Shown piece after piece: positions 26,360 to 34,866 of a DNA stretch of 64,000 bases. The stretch is from G963667975 sp963677395. Its GTDB lineage: Bacteria > Bacteroidota > Bacteroidia > Bacteroidales > G963667975. The position numbers and the translations under genes were made by a program. The stretch is taken from NCBI GenBank assembly GCA_963677395.2, contig OY781965.2, positions 2,418,001 to 2,482,000 on the forward strand. Reading direction: 5' to 3'. Positions within the stretch are counted from its first letter, which is position 1, and every line of letters starts with the position of its first letter. A model generated the notes under the pieces. It was not told the origin of the DNA. It was given only the letters and a program-made list of their open reading frames with translations, and did not search any database.

Positions 26360-28607
26360 TTATAAGTATCCCATATTGGCAAAGCCTTCCGGCATTACCC
26401 TTGAGCAACATACCAAAGAAGTAGTGTCGGAAGGAAAACTATTGTTGCAACAGACTCCTTTTGTTGTTCAGAAATATCAGGAACGAATTGGGAAAAGTTT
26501 AGCAACCCGTTTAGAAAGAGTATGCCAATATCATGATTTGGGAAAGAAATCCCCAAAGTGGCAAAGTGCTTGTCAAAAAGATTACGATGCTTTCCTTCAA
26601 TGGCAATCTCAATGTGGTGGTACATTCAAAGAATATTCAAAAACGGAAAAAGCTGGGGAGAACATCCGAAAAGCAAGCGTTCGGCATGAATTTCAGTCCT
26701 TACGGCAGGTTGAAAACAAAAAATTGCCTTTGCCTCAGCAAGCCGCAATTGCCGCACATCATGGTAAATTAGGAAACAATTTTGAAGAGCGTTGGGCAAA
26801 TGAAAACGCATCTGATTTTTGGGGTTCTTTTAAAAAAGAAAGCAATCGGGTTATTGAGCAATACTCGTTGGAACAGAGTGCAAAGACACATTATGAATTT
26901 GCTGGACCACGAGGATTGTTGCAGTTGGTCGATCATCGGGCGAGTGCTAAAGAAGAAGGTGATGTTGTTCCTGATTTCAAACAATTCAGCTATCAATTTC
27001 CTCATAAAGAAAAAAGAGGGGTTCAAAGCCTGATTGAGCAACATTGGCAAGATGATTTACTACTTGTCCGTGCTCCAACTGGTGCCGGAAAGACAGATGC
27101 ATCGTTGTTATGGGCATCCTTGCAAATTGAAAACAAGCGGGCAGACCGATTGGTAATTGCCATGCCTACTCGTTTTACATCAAATGCTTTGGCTATTAAT
27201 GTTGCCGAAAGTTTATCCGATACGGGGCTTTATCATTCGAGTGCTTGGTTTACCAAGTTTCAGGAACAAATTGATGCCGGAGTAATAAAAAAACAAGAAG
27301 CTGAAAAAATCCATGAATTTGCCCGACTTCTTCAAACTCCGATAACCGTTTGTACCATTGACCATCTTTTGATGGCTTTGACACTGACAAGGGAAGATCA
27401 TCATTTGATTTCATTCAATATGGCCAATTCTTGTTTGGTCATTGATGAAGCTGATTTCTATGATGATTTTACGCAAGCAAACATTCTTGTTTTGCTCGAA
27501 ATTCTAAAATATTGGAATGTTCCAGTTCTTCTAATGAGTGCTTCATTACCAGAATCGGTTTTACCTTCTTACCGCAAAATCGGATATCAAATAGATAAAA
27601 TCATTGAGGACACATCAGATAATATTAGGAACAGATTTGAAATAAAAGCGATTCAAAATTATTCTGAGCTTTCTGAAATTGAAGCCTTACTTGAATTGTG
27701 TGTTGAGAAAGGGACTGCAATAGTTTATGCGAACACTGTAGATAAAGCTGTAATGTTTTATAATTGGTTCGAAAAGAGAAAGGCAAATCCCATTCTCTAC
27801 CACAGTCGATTCACTGAGCCTCACAAAAAAGATAAAGAACAAGAGCTAATTGATGCTTTAGGAAAAACAGCATGGGGAAATAACAGTGCTAAAGGGATAG
27901 CGATCCTAACCCAAATTGGAGAGATGAGTATTAACATCAGTGCCGATATTATGATTTCGGAACTTTGCCCTATTGACCGATTAACTCAACGCGCTGGCCG
28001 TCTGTGCCGTTTCGACAAAACAAAAATTGGCGAATTGCATGTATTAGTTCCACAGAAAAATGATTTGGTTTACCCTGCACCTTACGGAGAATACGATCGT
28101 AAAATAAAAGCATGGGTTCCATGCGAAGCTTTTGTAAAAACATCAGAAATCCTTGAACCTACATTTTACAGTGCAGAGAAGCTTGTGAATATTCTTAACC
28201 ATGTTTATGCTGTACAAGACTCTTTTTCTCCTAAAGCAATTAACAATGCTAAAAGCTTGAAAGAGTATTTTTCTTGGAACTGGTTGATTAATCCTAAACA
28301 AATAATGGCAACCGATGATACTGATACCAATTTCTGGCGAAGCAGAAATATAGCGCCACAGGACACAGTTTTTATTGAAAAACCATCATCGAAATTCTTT
28401 TATAACTATTTCGGTTTTCAAAATTGGAAACTTAATAACTCATTGGAATTGCCAGTTTATCTAATTGAAAAGGGCAAGAAGCTGCACATGATTGACCTTG
28501 AAAAAATAAGGATCAAAGATGAGGAGGAGTTTATTTACGTAATCCGTGAAGAATTTTATAATAAAACAAAAGGAGTGATCTTTATGGAAGAGGATCAATT
28601 CTTATAA
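26322..28607 (+). CDS. cas3: Cas3 nuclease-helicase
   Basis: This 761-residue Cas3 has an N-terminal HD nuclease and a superfamily 2 helicase. HD residues are visible in EQHTKEV (~30), YHDLGKKS (~70) and IAAHHGKL (~147). Helicase motifs are Walker A APTGAGKTD (~255), DEAD-type VIDEADFYDDF (~378), motif III SASLPE (~405) and motif VI QRAGRLCR (~560). It degrades foreign DNA after recruitment by Cascade. The only ATG before the HD domain is at 26322, inside the end of cas7; a GTG near 26349 is an alternative. All key residues are intact, so interference should be functional. Confidence 0.95.
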   Translation: MKKHLKKPLVVNNYKYPILAKPSGITLEQHTKEVVSEGKLLLQQTPFVVQKYQERIGKSLATRLERVCQYHDLGKKSPKWQSACQKDYDAFLQWQSQCGGTFKEYSKTEKAGENIRKASVRHEFQSLRQVENKKLPLPQQAAIAAHHGKLGNNFEERWANENASDFWGSFKKESNRVIEQYSLEQSAKTHYEFAGPRGLLQLVDHRASAKEEGDVVPDFKQFSYQFPHKEKRGVQSLIEQHWQDDLLLVRAPTGAGKTDASLLWASLQIENKRADRLVIAMPTRFTSNALAINVAESLSDTGLYHSSAWFTKFQEQIDAGVIKKQEAEKIHEFARLLQTPITVCTIDHLLMALTLTREDHHLISFNMANSCLVIDEADFYDDFTQANILVLLEILKYWNVPVLLMSASLPESVLPSYRKIGYQIDKIIEDTSDNIRNRFEIKAIQNYSELSEIEALLELCVEKGTAIVYANTVDKAVMFYNWFEKRKANPILYHSRFTEPHKKDKEQELIDALGKTAWGNNSAKGIAILTQIGEMSINISADIMISELCPIDRLTQRAGRLCRFDKTKIGELHVLVPQKNDLVYPAPYGEYDRKIKAWVPCEAFVKTSEILEPTFYSAEKLVNILNHVYAVQDSFSPKAINNAKSLKEYFSWNWLINPKQIMATDDTDTNFWRSRNIAPQDTVFIEKPSSKFFYNYFGFQNWKLNNSLELPVYLIEKGKKLHMIDLEKIRIKDEEEFIYVIREEFYNKTKGVIFMEEDQFL

Positions 28608-28639
28608 ACCTATTAGTCACTCACCTAACCCCTTGAATT

Positions 28640-29257
28640 ATGAACCCGGATCAAGTTGCGCAAGCGATCAGAGAACTGTCGGAAAACCTGAGTAAGCAGG
28701 ATGACAGTATGTTACACTCCCTTCCTTTTTGGGGAATTGCAGTCCCGGCTTTGATTGGAATTATCACCTTCTTTATAGAATATCTTTTCTCAAAAAAGAA
28801 ATTCAAACAAGAGGTTACGATGAACTGTATCGACCGTTATCGCGAGATCTTTAAGGCAGGCCATGCCGTAAGCACTGAAAATGTCCATTCATACTTAGGC
28901 TTTATAAATGAAGAACTGTTTTATTTTCAAAAGAAACTGGTGTACAAAAAACTCAGGGAAGAATGGTTACAGAATATGATTAACACGCTTCCAATACTTT
29001 ATGAAAAGGATGGTGAATATAAAGTTCTTAACCAGAAGCTTTTAAAGGCAACCCGAAGTTTTTTCCATGATTCCGAAAACTGGAATTATCTTTTACCATA
29101 TCCAACCATCCGAAAAACAATCCTGATTGATATAGAAGATATTCATACGGAATTTAAGGTATCAACGGAACTGGCTGAAGCCTATAAAAATATGGAACAC
29201 AATAGCGTATTAAAGAAACAGATTGTCCGGAAGATGATTAAAAAACTTAACCGTTGA
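28640..29257 (+). CDS. membrane-anchored hypothetical protein inside the cas operon
   Basis: This 205-residue protein is not recognised. One clear transmembrane segment (residues ~27-49, LPFWGIAVPALIGIITFFIEYLF) follows a short polar N-terminus. A long, soluble, helical, Lys/Tyr-rich domain (FKQEVTMNCIDRYREIF onward) follows and is probably cytoplasmic. It lies 32 bp after cas3 on the same strand, so it is likely co-transcribed with the interference genes. It could be a passenger that arrived with the neighbouring transposase, or an accessory factor that places the response at the membrane. No nuclease or nucleotide-binding motif is visible. Confidence 0.65.
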   Translation: MNPDQVAQAIRELSENLSKQDDSMLHSLPFWGIAVPALIGIITFFIEYLFSKKKFKQEVTMNCIDRYREIFKAGHAVSTENVHSYLGFINEELFYFQKKLVYKKLREEWLQNMINTLPILYEKDGEYKVLNQKLLKATRSFFHDSENWNYLLPYPTIRKTILIDIEDIHTEFKVSTELAEAYKNMEHNSVLKKQIVRKMIKKLNR

Positions 29258-29271
29258 TTTTTTGGTCACAG

Positions 29272-29352
29272 AAACCACTTTTGGGGTTTTCAACCACCAA
29301 AAGGGTTTCACCCCAAACCCCTTCGGGGTCTTCGACCGCCGAAGGTGGTTTG
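29272..29352. repeat. REP/REPIN-like element upstream of the RAYT gene
   Basis: Nested short palindromes built from AAACCACTTTTGGGG, CAACCACCAAAAGGG, AAACCCCTTCGGGGTCTTCGACCGCC and GAAGGTGGTTTGAA. The same element recurs within the downstream transposase gene (29671-29781), and a shorter version lies at 33398-33434. Confidence 0.7.
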
Positions 29353-29408
29353 AAAAGAATTTCTCCTTTTATAAATGAAGATCCGAAAACAGAAAAAATA
29401 AACTACAA

Positions 29409-30143
29409 ATGTCTGATCCAAAGTTACCATTAGAAGCGGGAAACTTTTATCATATCTACAATCGTGGAATTGACGGGTGCGATCTCTTTCGTTGCAAATC
29501 AGATTACGAGCGTTTTCTGTTATTATACGACAAATATATTCCGCTCATAGCCGACACGTATGCCTGGGTATTGATGAAAAATCACTTCCATTTATTGGTG
29601 AAAATTAAGGAGGAGAATGAAATTGGTTTTATTTCTTCTCAATCGTCTTCAGAATCTACAACGTATCTACAGAAACCACTTTTAGGGTCTTCAACCACCA
29701 AAAGGGTTTCACCTCAAACCCCTTCGGCGGTCGAAGACCCCGAAGGTGGTTTGAGAAATACAGACCCTGAAGGTGGTTTGAAAAAAAAGTACCATCCCTC
29801 GCATCAGTTTTCACACCTGTTTAATGCGTATGCACAGTCATTGAATAAAAGAAATGAACGTACAGGAAGTTTATTTGAACATCCGTTTCACCGTAAACTC
29901 ATTACAGATGAATATTATTTACGACAAGTAATTCTTTATATTCATCATAACCCTGTACATCATAAATTTTGTGAACACCTCTGTGATTATCCTTGGAGCA
30001 GTTATTTGTCCTGTATCTCATTAAAACCTTCTAAAATTAAGCATGATGCTGTAATTGGCTGGTTTGATGATGAGGCAAATTTCAAATATATGCACGAACA
30101 AAAAGTAGCTATAGATGCAATTCATAATTGGTTAGGTTTATAA
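29409..30143 (+). CDS. REP-associated tyrosine transposase (RAYT, Y1_Tnp/IS200-like)
   Basis: This 244-residue HUH single-strand nuclease has the N-terminal YHIYNRGIDG, the HUH motif in MKNHFHLLVKI (residues ~57-67), and the C-terminal FNAYAQSLNKRNERTGSLFEHPF and YIHHNPVHHKF with the YPWSSY tail. RAYTs cut and join REP palindromes. Residues ~88-125 (KPLLGSSTTKRV..., VEDPEGGLRNTDPEGGL) are encoded by a REP element in frame and replace a short loop. The frame stays open, so the protein may be active. It is inserted between cas3/28640 and cas4 without breaking any cas gene. Confidence 0.88.
   Translation: MSDPKLPLEAGNFYHIYNRGIDGCDLFRCKSDYERFLLLYDKYIPLIADTYAWVLMKNHFHLLVKIKEENEIGFISSQSSSESTTYLQKPLLGSSTTKRVSPQTPSAVEDPEGGLRNTDPEGGLKKKYHPSHQFSHLFNAYAQSLNKRNERTGSLFEHPFHRKLITDEYYLRQVILYIHHNPVHHKFCEHLCDYPWSSYLSCISLKPSKIKHDAVIGWFDDEANFKYMHEQKVAIDAIHNWLGL
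29671..29781. repeat. REP element in frame inside the RAYT coding region
   Basis: AGAAACCACTTTTAGGG...CAACCACCAAAAGGGTTTCACC...AAACCCCTTCGG...GAAGGTGGTTTGA is nearly the same as 29272-29352, with the last unit repeated (CCTGAAGGTGGTTTGA). It is translated as part of a surface loop. Confidence 0.7.
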
Positions 30144-30195
30144 CATAAAATCAATAGAATATGTGTTTTGTAAGCATCTCTCAATCTCTTCAATC

Positions 30196-30711
30196 ATGAA
30201 TATTACCGGAACTCATTTTAATTATTATCAAATCTGTCATCGAAAACTATGGCTGTTTTCCAATGGAATTCAAATGGAACACACTTCCGATTTAGTGTAT
30301 GAGGGCAAGCTGATTCACGAAACTACTTATCCACAACGATCTGAACGTTATGAAGAAATTGAGATTGGAGGTGTGAAAATCGATTTTTTTGATCACAAGA
30401 ACAACGTAATACATGAAATTAAAAAGTCGGATGCTCGCGAAGAAGCTCACGTATGGCAACTTAAATATTACATCTATGTATTGGAACAACATGGGGTAGA
30501 AGGAGTATCGGGAATCCTCGAATATCCCAAAATGCGCCAGACTGAAGAAGTATATCTGACGGAGCCCGACAGAGTAATAATTAAAGAAATGGAAAAGAAA
30601 ATAGAAAAAATGATTAGTTCAGAAGAATGTCCGCAACGTTTAAAACAAAGTAGCTGTAAGAATTGCAGTTACTATGATTTTTGCTGGAGCGAAGAGATTG
30701 AAAAAGATTGA
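30196..30711 (+). CDS. cas4: Cas4 exonuclease, adaptation module
   Basis: 171-residue Cas4 from ATG 30196 (MNITGTHFNYYQICHRKLW); upstream codons from 30163 do not fit the family. The iron-sulfur cysteines are Cys14 and the C-terminal set Cys154, Cys157 and Cys163 (CKNCSYYDFCW). RecB-type nuclease residues are in GVKIDFFD (~60) and EIKKSD (~80). Cas4 trims prespacers so that PAM-containing ends are integrated. It ends within the repeat shared with the cas6 3' end, and cas1 follows 71 bp later. Confidence 0.93.
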   Translation: MNITGTHFNYYQICHRKLWLFSNGIQMEHTSDLVYEGKLIHETTYPQRSERYEEIEIGGVKIDFFDHKNNVIHEIKKSDAREEAHVWQLKYYIYVLEQHGVEGVSGILEYPKMRQTEEVYLTEPDRVIIKEMEKKIEKMISSEECPQRLKQSSCKNCSYYDFCWSEEIEKD

Positions 30712-30757
30712 AGGGCTTGAAGGGAGAGCTTATCAATCTCTATCAATTTTCACAGTC
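30691..30757 (+). repeat. ~60-bp repeat over the cas4 stop codon, copy 2
   Basis: GAGATTGAAAAAGATTGAAGGG...GCTTATCAATCTCTATCAATTTTCACAG matches 21761-21820. The repeat encodes the last residues of Cas4 (EIEKD) and its TGA. Its arms can pair. Confidence 0.6.
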
Positions 30758-30782
30758 CCCTTAGCCTTAAAATTTGCTACTT

Positions 30783-31787
30783 ATGAAAAAAAACTATTAC
30801 ATATTTAACCCAGGGCGTTTATCCCGCAAGGATAATACCTTAAAGTTTAACCCTGTAAATGAAACGGGAGAAGAATTGACTCCTCGATACCTTCCGGTTG
30901 AGGGGATTGATGAGCTTTACATATTTGGATCTCTTGATGCAAACAGTACGTTGTATAACTTTTTAGGAAAGAACGATATTCCTGTTCATTTTTTCGATTA
31001 TTACGAAAACTATACAGGATCTTTTATGCCTCGCGACAGTTTGATTTCCGGAAAACTTTTGCTGGCTCAAACCTCATTCTATCAAAGTAAAAGCAAACGG
31101 ATAGAGATTGCCCGAAAGTTTATCGAAGGTGCTGCTTACAATATGAATAAAAACCTAAAGTACTATAATAACCGGGGAAAAGACCTTGAACCCATCATCA
31201 ATGAAATAGAAGGTTTATCCCAGAGTATTCCGTCAACAACTGAGGTAGATCAATTAATGGGAATTGAAGGAAATATACGAATGCGATATTATGAAGCATT
31301 TAACCTGATAATTCAAAATTATGAAATGGGGAATCGTACCAAGCAGCCACCTCAAAACGAAGTTAATGCATTGATTTCGTTTGGGAATATGATGTGCTAT
31401 AGTCAGTGTTTACGAGCAATTCATCAAACACAGCTACATCCTGCAATCAGCTACTTACATTCACCGGGCGAAAGAAGATATTCACTAGCACTAGATATAG
31501 CGGAAATTTTTAAGCCAATTATTGTGGATCGGCTTATTTTTAAAGTATTAAATAAGAAGGAGATACAAGACAGACATTTTGATAAGCAATTGAATAAATG
31601 TTTGTTAAATGATTCCGGACGAAAGATTTTTGTTCAGAACTTCGAAGATCGCTTAACCGAAACCATTCAGCACCGATCATTAAAACGTAATGTAAGCTAC
31701 AAATATCTGATAAGGCTCGAATGTTATAAACTGATCAAGCATCTGATGCAAATAGAGCCTTATAAACCATTTAAAATCTATTGGTAA
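30783..31787 (+). CDS. cas1: Cas1 integrase
   Basis: 334-residue Cas1 starting MKKNYYIFNPGRLSRKDNTL (type I-B style) at ATG 30783; a TTG nine bases upstream is unlikely. The metal-binding residues are Glu162 (GIEGNIRMRYYEAF), His226 (YLHSPGERR) and Asp238 (LDIAEIFKP). With Cas2 it inserts new spacers at the leader-proximal repeat. All catalytic residues are present, so adaptation should be possible. Confidence 0.95.
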   Translation: MKKNYYIFNPGRLSRKDNTLKFNPVNETGEELTPRYLPVEGIDELYIFGSLDANSTLYNFLGKNDIPVHFFDYYENYTGSFMPRDSLISGKLLLAQTSFYQSKSKRIEIARKFIEGAAYNMNKNLKYYNNRGKDLEPIINEIEGLSQSIPSTTEVDQLMGIEGNIRMRYYEAFNLIIQNYEMGNRTKQPPQNEVNALISFGNMMCYSQCLRAIHQTQLHPAISYLHSPGERRYSLALDIAEIFKPIIVDRLIFKVLNKKEIQDRHFDKQLNKCLLNDSGRKIFVQNFEDRLTETIQHRSLKRNVSYKYLIRLECYKLIKHLMQIEPYKPFKIYW

Positions 31788-31810
31788 AAAACATTGAAAA
31801 ACAGATAAGT

Positions 31811-32074
31811 ATGTACGTAATCTTAGTATATGACATAGGCGAAAAAAGAGTAGGGAAGATGCTAAAGCTTTGTCGGCAATATTTAAACTGGATACAAAAT
31901 TCAGTATTTGAAGGAGAAATCACCAGTGTGAAATTAAAAGAGCTAACATCGAAAGCCCAAAAAATTATGGATTTGGGAGAAGACAGCATAATCATTTTTT
32001 CAAGCAGACAGGAAAAGTGGTTAGAGAAAACGCTTGTAGGTCGCGAACCAATGCCGCTTGAACAAATATTATAA
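31811..32074 (+). CDS. cas2: Cas2
   Basis: 87-residue Cas2 from ATG 31811 (MYVILVYDIGEKRVGKMLKL), with the conserved Asp8. It has the ferredoxin-like fold typical of the family (IIIFSSRQEKW near 65) and bridges two Cas1 dimers in the integrase. It starts 23 bp after cas1 and ends 218 bp before the first CRISPR repeat. Confidence 0.95.
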   Translation: MYVILVYDIGEKRVGKMLKLCRQYLNWIQNSVFEGEITSVKLKELTSKAQKIMDLGEDSIIIFSSRQEKWLEKTLVGREPMPLEQIL

Positions 32075-32292
32075 GTTGTCGCTGACAGGAAAAATAATAA
32101 ATTATAGAAAAATATAAGCCGTTAAAAACGGAAATAGATCTTTGACATGCTGGGAATTAATAAATTATAGAAGTTGTCGATACTTAGGGGTATTTATACT
32201 ATTGCAGGTCGACTACTTTTGCGTAAAAGAAATGGCTATTTTTGTATTGTAATAAGCTGGAAAACAGCTTTTATTTTTTGCCGAATCAACGG
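32075..32292 (+). promoter_or_regulatory. CRISPR leader
   Basis: This AT-rich 218-bp stretch lies between cas2 and the first repeat. It contains a 15-bp direct repeat TAATAAATTATAGAA (32095-32109, 32158-32172), a second repeat AAGTTGTCG (32073-32081, 32171-32179), and hairpins CCGTT-AAA-AACGG (32118-32130) and AAGCTG-GAAAA-CAGCTT. Two -7-like elements, TACTTTTG (32214-32221) and TATTTTTG (32237-32244), could drive the array. Confidence 0.7.
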
Positions 32293-32853
32293 CTACCAAT
32301 CGCACCATACTGGAATTGAAACAGTCGTTAGCAAGTTGTTCAAGTTGGGCAACATCGCTACCAATCGCACCATACTGGAATTGAAACTAAAACGATCTGT
32401 TACCTATTTCGTGTAATATTTGTCTACCAATCGCACCATACTGGAATTGAAACTTATCGAATGAAATAAAATTATCGTGTTTCAATACGCTACCAATCGC
32501 ACCATACTGGAATTGAAACCCTTTAAATTCACCGTCATATTTACGAGTGTTACCTCCCTACCAATCGCACCATACTGGAATTGAAACTTTGGTTATAGGC
32601 GGTAGTTCCTTCCGTAAGCTTCACTACCAATCGCACCATACTGGAATTGAAACTAAATATACTCCAAGTGTGTTTGTGTTAGTCCGTCTCTACCAATCGC
32701 ACCATACTGGAATTGAAACTAATTGTAATCAGGATTCAGACTACGAAGCGGTAAAACTACCAATCGCACCATACTGGAATTGAAACAATTTTCCTATTTG
32801 AAGGCTTGCCATTTCTCCACTTCCTACCAATCGCACCATACTAGAATTGAAAC
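32293..32853 (+). CRISPR. CRISPR array, 9 repeats and 8 spacers
   Basis: The 30-bp repeat reads CTACCAATCGCACCATACTG followed by GAATTGAAAC. Starts are 32293, 32358, 32424, 32490, 32558, 32624, 32690, 32757 and 32824; spacers are 35-38 bp. The last repeat has one change (TGG to TAG), as expected at the leader-distal end. The ATTGAAAC 3' end and the leader position show transcription on +, matching type I-B. The array is short, so acquisition is modest or recent losses occurred. No spacer was seen to match other parts of this window by eye. Confidence 0.98.
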
Positions 32854-32977
32854 TGAGCCATCGATTATTATTTTCTGGCTCAGAAAATGGTACTGTCCAA
32901 AAAACTGTGTAAACTCTATTTTTTATTGTAGGATACGATCTTCAAGCTTATGGATGATATTTATTTTTTCAAGGTGA

Positions 32978-33300
32978 CTCTGCAAGTTTATGCAATAAGA
33001 CTCTGAAGCTTCAAGGTGGCATTGCAAGTTTATGCAATAGCTCCGTACGTTTGTATTATGGTATTGCAAGTTCATGCAATAGTCCCGTACGTTTGGTTTA
33101 TGGCATTGCAAGTTTATGCAATAGTCCCGTACGTTTGGATTATGGCATTGCAAGTTTATGCAATAGCTCCGTACGTTTGTATTATGGCATTGCAAGTTTA
33201 TGCAATAGCTCCGTACGTTTGGTTTATGACACTGTAAGTTCATAGAGTAGTCCCGTACGTTTGGTTTATGCCTCTGTAAGTTCATACAATAGTCTGTATC
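32978..33300. repeat. 42-bp tandem repeat array with a hairpin in each unit
   Basis: Roughly eight units with a 42-bp period. The palindrome CGTACG recurs exactly at 33044, 33086, 33128, 33170, 33212 and 33254. Each unit also has ATTGCA-AGTTTA-TGCAAT, a 6-bp stem with a 6-base loop. Diverged units keep pairing: ACTGTA/TAGAGT at 33231 (5 of 6 pairs) and TGTA/TACA at about 33276-33289. It starts ~125 bp after the CRISPR array. Because 42 divides by three, both strands stay open (for example a 14-residue repeat on the minus strand), but I see no convincing gene. Confidence 0.85.
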
Positions 33301-33397
33301 TTCCTAAAATAACTTGACAGATTTATACTAAATGCTACTATAAGTTTACACGAAGTTAAGGTGTTTCTTTTTGTGGTTTACAGATTACTTTTTATTT

Positions 33398-33434
33398 CAA
33401 CCGCCAAAAGGGTCTTCGACCGCTTTTGGGGTTG
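33398..33434. repeat. REP hairpin related to the RAYT-linked elements
   Basis: CAACC-G-CCAAAAG, loop GGTCTTCGACCG, CTTTTGG-GGTTG: a 12-bp near-perfect stem using the same words as 29272-29352. It lies 22 bp past the end of the minus-strand alcohol dehydrogenase gene and may also end its transcription. Confidence 0.7.
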
Positions 33435-33455
33435 AAAATGGTTTTGAAAGTTATG

Positions 33456-34616
33456 TTACACGAGTTGTGTTTCCAATACCTTGCGAACAACATCGGGCGT
33501 TACCAGTTGACGGTCGCCTATTGCCATCCATTTTCGTTCGGTGAAACGGTTTACAATACGATCGATTGTAGCTGAATCAACATCGTAATCTTTCAGTTTG
33601 GTAGGTACGTCCAGTGAGTGGAAAAAGTTTTCGGTAGTTTCTATAATCTTATGAATTCGTTCGTCTTCATTGCCTCCTGTAATATTCCATACTCTCTGAC
33701 CATATTGAAGCAGTTTTTCACGCTTTTCTTCGCGAAGTACTTTCCATAAGCCCGGAAGAACAATGGCAAGTGTGCGTCCGTGATCTATTCCATGGAAAGC
33801 CGTAAGTTCATGCCCGATCATGTGGATAGACCAGTCGCTTGGAACTCCTGTACCAATCAGCCCGTTCAATGCCATGGTTGCACTCCACATAAGGGTTGAC
33901 ATTGCATCGTAGTCTGCCGGATTTTTATAAACAACAGGGGCAACTTCGATTAATGTTTGCAGGATAGATTCTGCAAAGCGATCCTGAATCGGAGCATTTG
34001 CCGGGTAAGTCAAATATTGTTCAATAACATGAATAAACGCATCCACGATGCCGTTTGCAACCTGCTTCGGAGGAAGTGTTCCGGCAGCATCGGGAAGTAA
34101 AACTGAAAATTGCGGAAAGGTAACTTTTGAGCCAAAGGCAAATTTATCCTGCGTTTCAGCACGGGTAATTACGCCACCGCTGTTCATTTCCGAGCCGGTA
34201 GCCGGAAGTGTTAGCACAACTCCGACAGGCAGTGCTTTTTTTACAGCTTTATTTTGTGAAAGAATCGTCCATGGATCGCCATCTTCGAACAATGTTGCCG
34301 CGGCAATAAATTTTGCTGCATCAATTACAGATCCGCCACCGGCTGCAAGGATAAAGTCAAGCTTTTCCTTTTTGATCAGCTCAACGGCTTTCATTGCCGT
34401 TTCATAATGCGGGTTAGGCTCAATCCCTCCAAATTCCACAACAGTGTATCCATTCAGGTTTTCAACAATTTGTTGATAGACCCCGTTTTTCTTAATACTT
34501 CCACCTCCGTATAAAAGCAGAATTCGCTTTTCAGGGGCAATTTGTTTAGATAATTGTTTAAGCTGGTCTTTGCCAAAAAGAATCTTTACAGGATTCCAAA
34601 ATTCAAAATTTTTCAT
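33456..34616 (-). CDS. iron-containing alcohol dehydrogenase, YqhD/BDH-like
   Basis: 386-residue group III metal-dependent alcohol dehydrogenase. The NAD(P)-binding AAGGGSVIDAAKF is at residues ~91-103. Metal ligands are Asp192, His196, His265 and His279, each two less than the YqhD ligands I recall (194, 198, 267, 281). It would reduce short aldehydes such as butyraldehyde with NAD(P)H. It stands alone between the CRISPR region and the DUF3127 gene. Substrate cannot be fixed from sequence. Confidence 0.9.
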   Translation of the reverse strand: MKNFEFWNPVKILFGKDQLKQLSKQIAPEKRILLLYGGGSIKKNGVYQQIVENLNGYTVVEFGGIEPNPHYETAMKAVELIKKEKLDFILAAGGGSVIDAAKFIAAATLFEDGDPWTILSQNKAVKKALPVGVVLTLPATGSEMNSGGVITRAETQDKFAFGSKVTFPQFSVLLPDAAGTLPPKQVANGIVDAFIHVIEQYLTYPANAPIQDRFAESILQTLIEVAPVVYKNPADYDAMSTLMWSATMALNGLIGTGVPSDWSIHMIGHELTAFHGIDHGRTLAIVLPGLWKVLREEKREKLLQYGQRVWNITGGNEDERIHKIIETTENFFHSLDVPTKLKDYDVDSATIDRIVNRFTERKWMAIGDRQLVTPDVVRKVLETQLV

Positions 34617-34866
34617 TGTATCTGTTTTATCGTGTTATCTCTAAGTGAATTTCAAATTAATCCGAAGTCGTTTTTGTATGAATATCCGGATGCTGAATAG
34701 TAGCTGATTTTCTAAACAGATATTAACATGCATTGTTTTGCGAATGTCTGTTGTTAGAAAAACTTATCAACAATGCAAAAATAACCAACCACAGAATAGA
34801 GAAAGATCTATTTTTGCAAAACTTAATAAAAAGCGACAAGCCGAAAAAAGTCAAAAGAACAACTCT

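Noticed and set aside
29641..29781. RAYT gene disrupted by the REP insertion
   Set aside because: The element keeps the frame, and all HUH and C-terminal motifs downstream are intact.
32174..32783. Open frames across the leader and CRISPR array
   Set aside because: They are translations of repeats and spacers.
32923..33285. 120-codon minus-strand frame with a 14-residue repeat, and matching + strand frames
   Set aside because: The 42-bp period is a multiple of three, so several frames stay open on both strands; conservation of the hairpin argues for a DNA/RNA element rather than a protein.
32978..33300. Second CRISPR array
   Set aside because: The whole 42-bp unit is repeated; there are no variable spacers.
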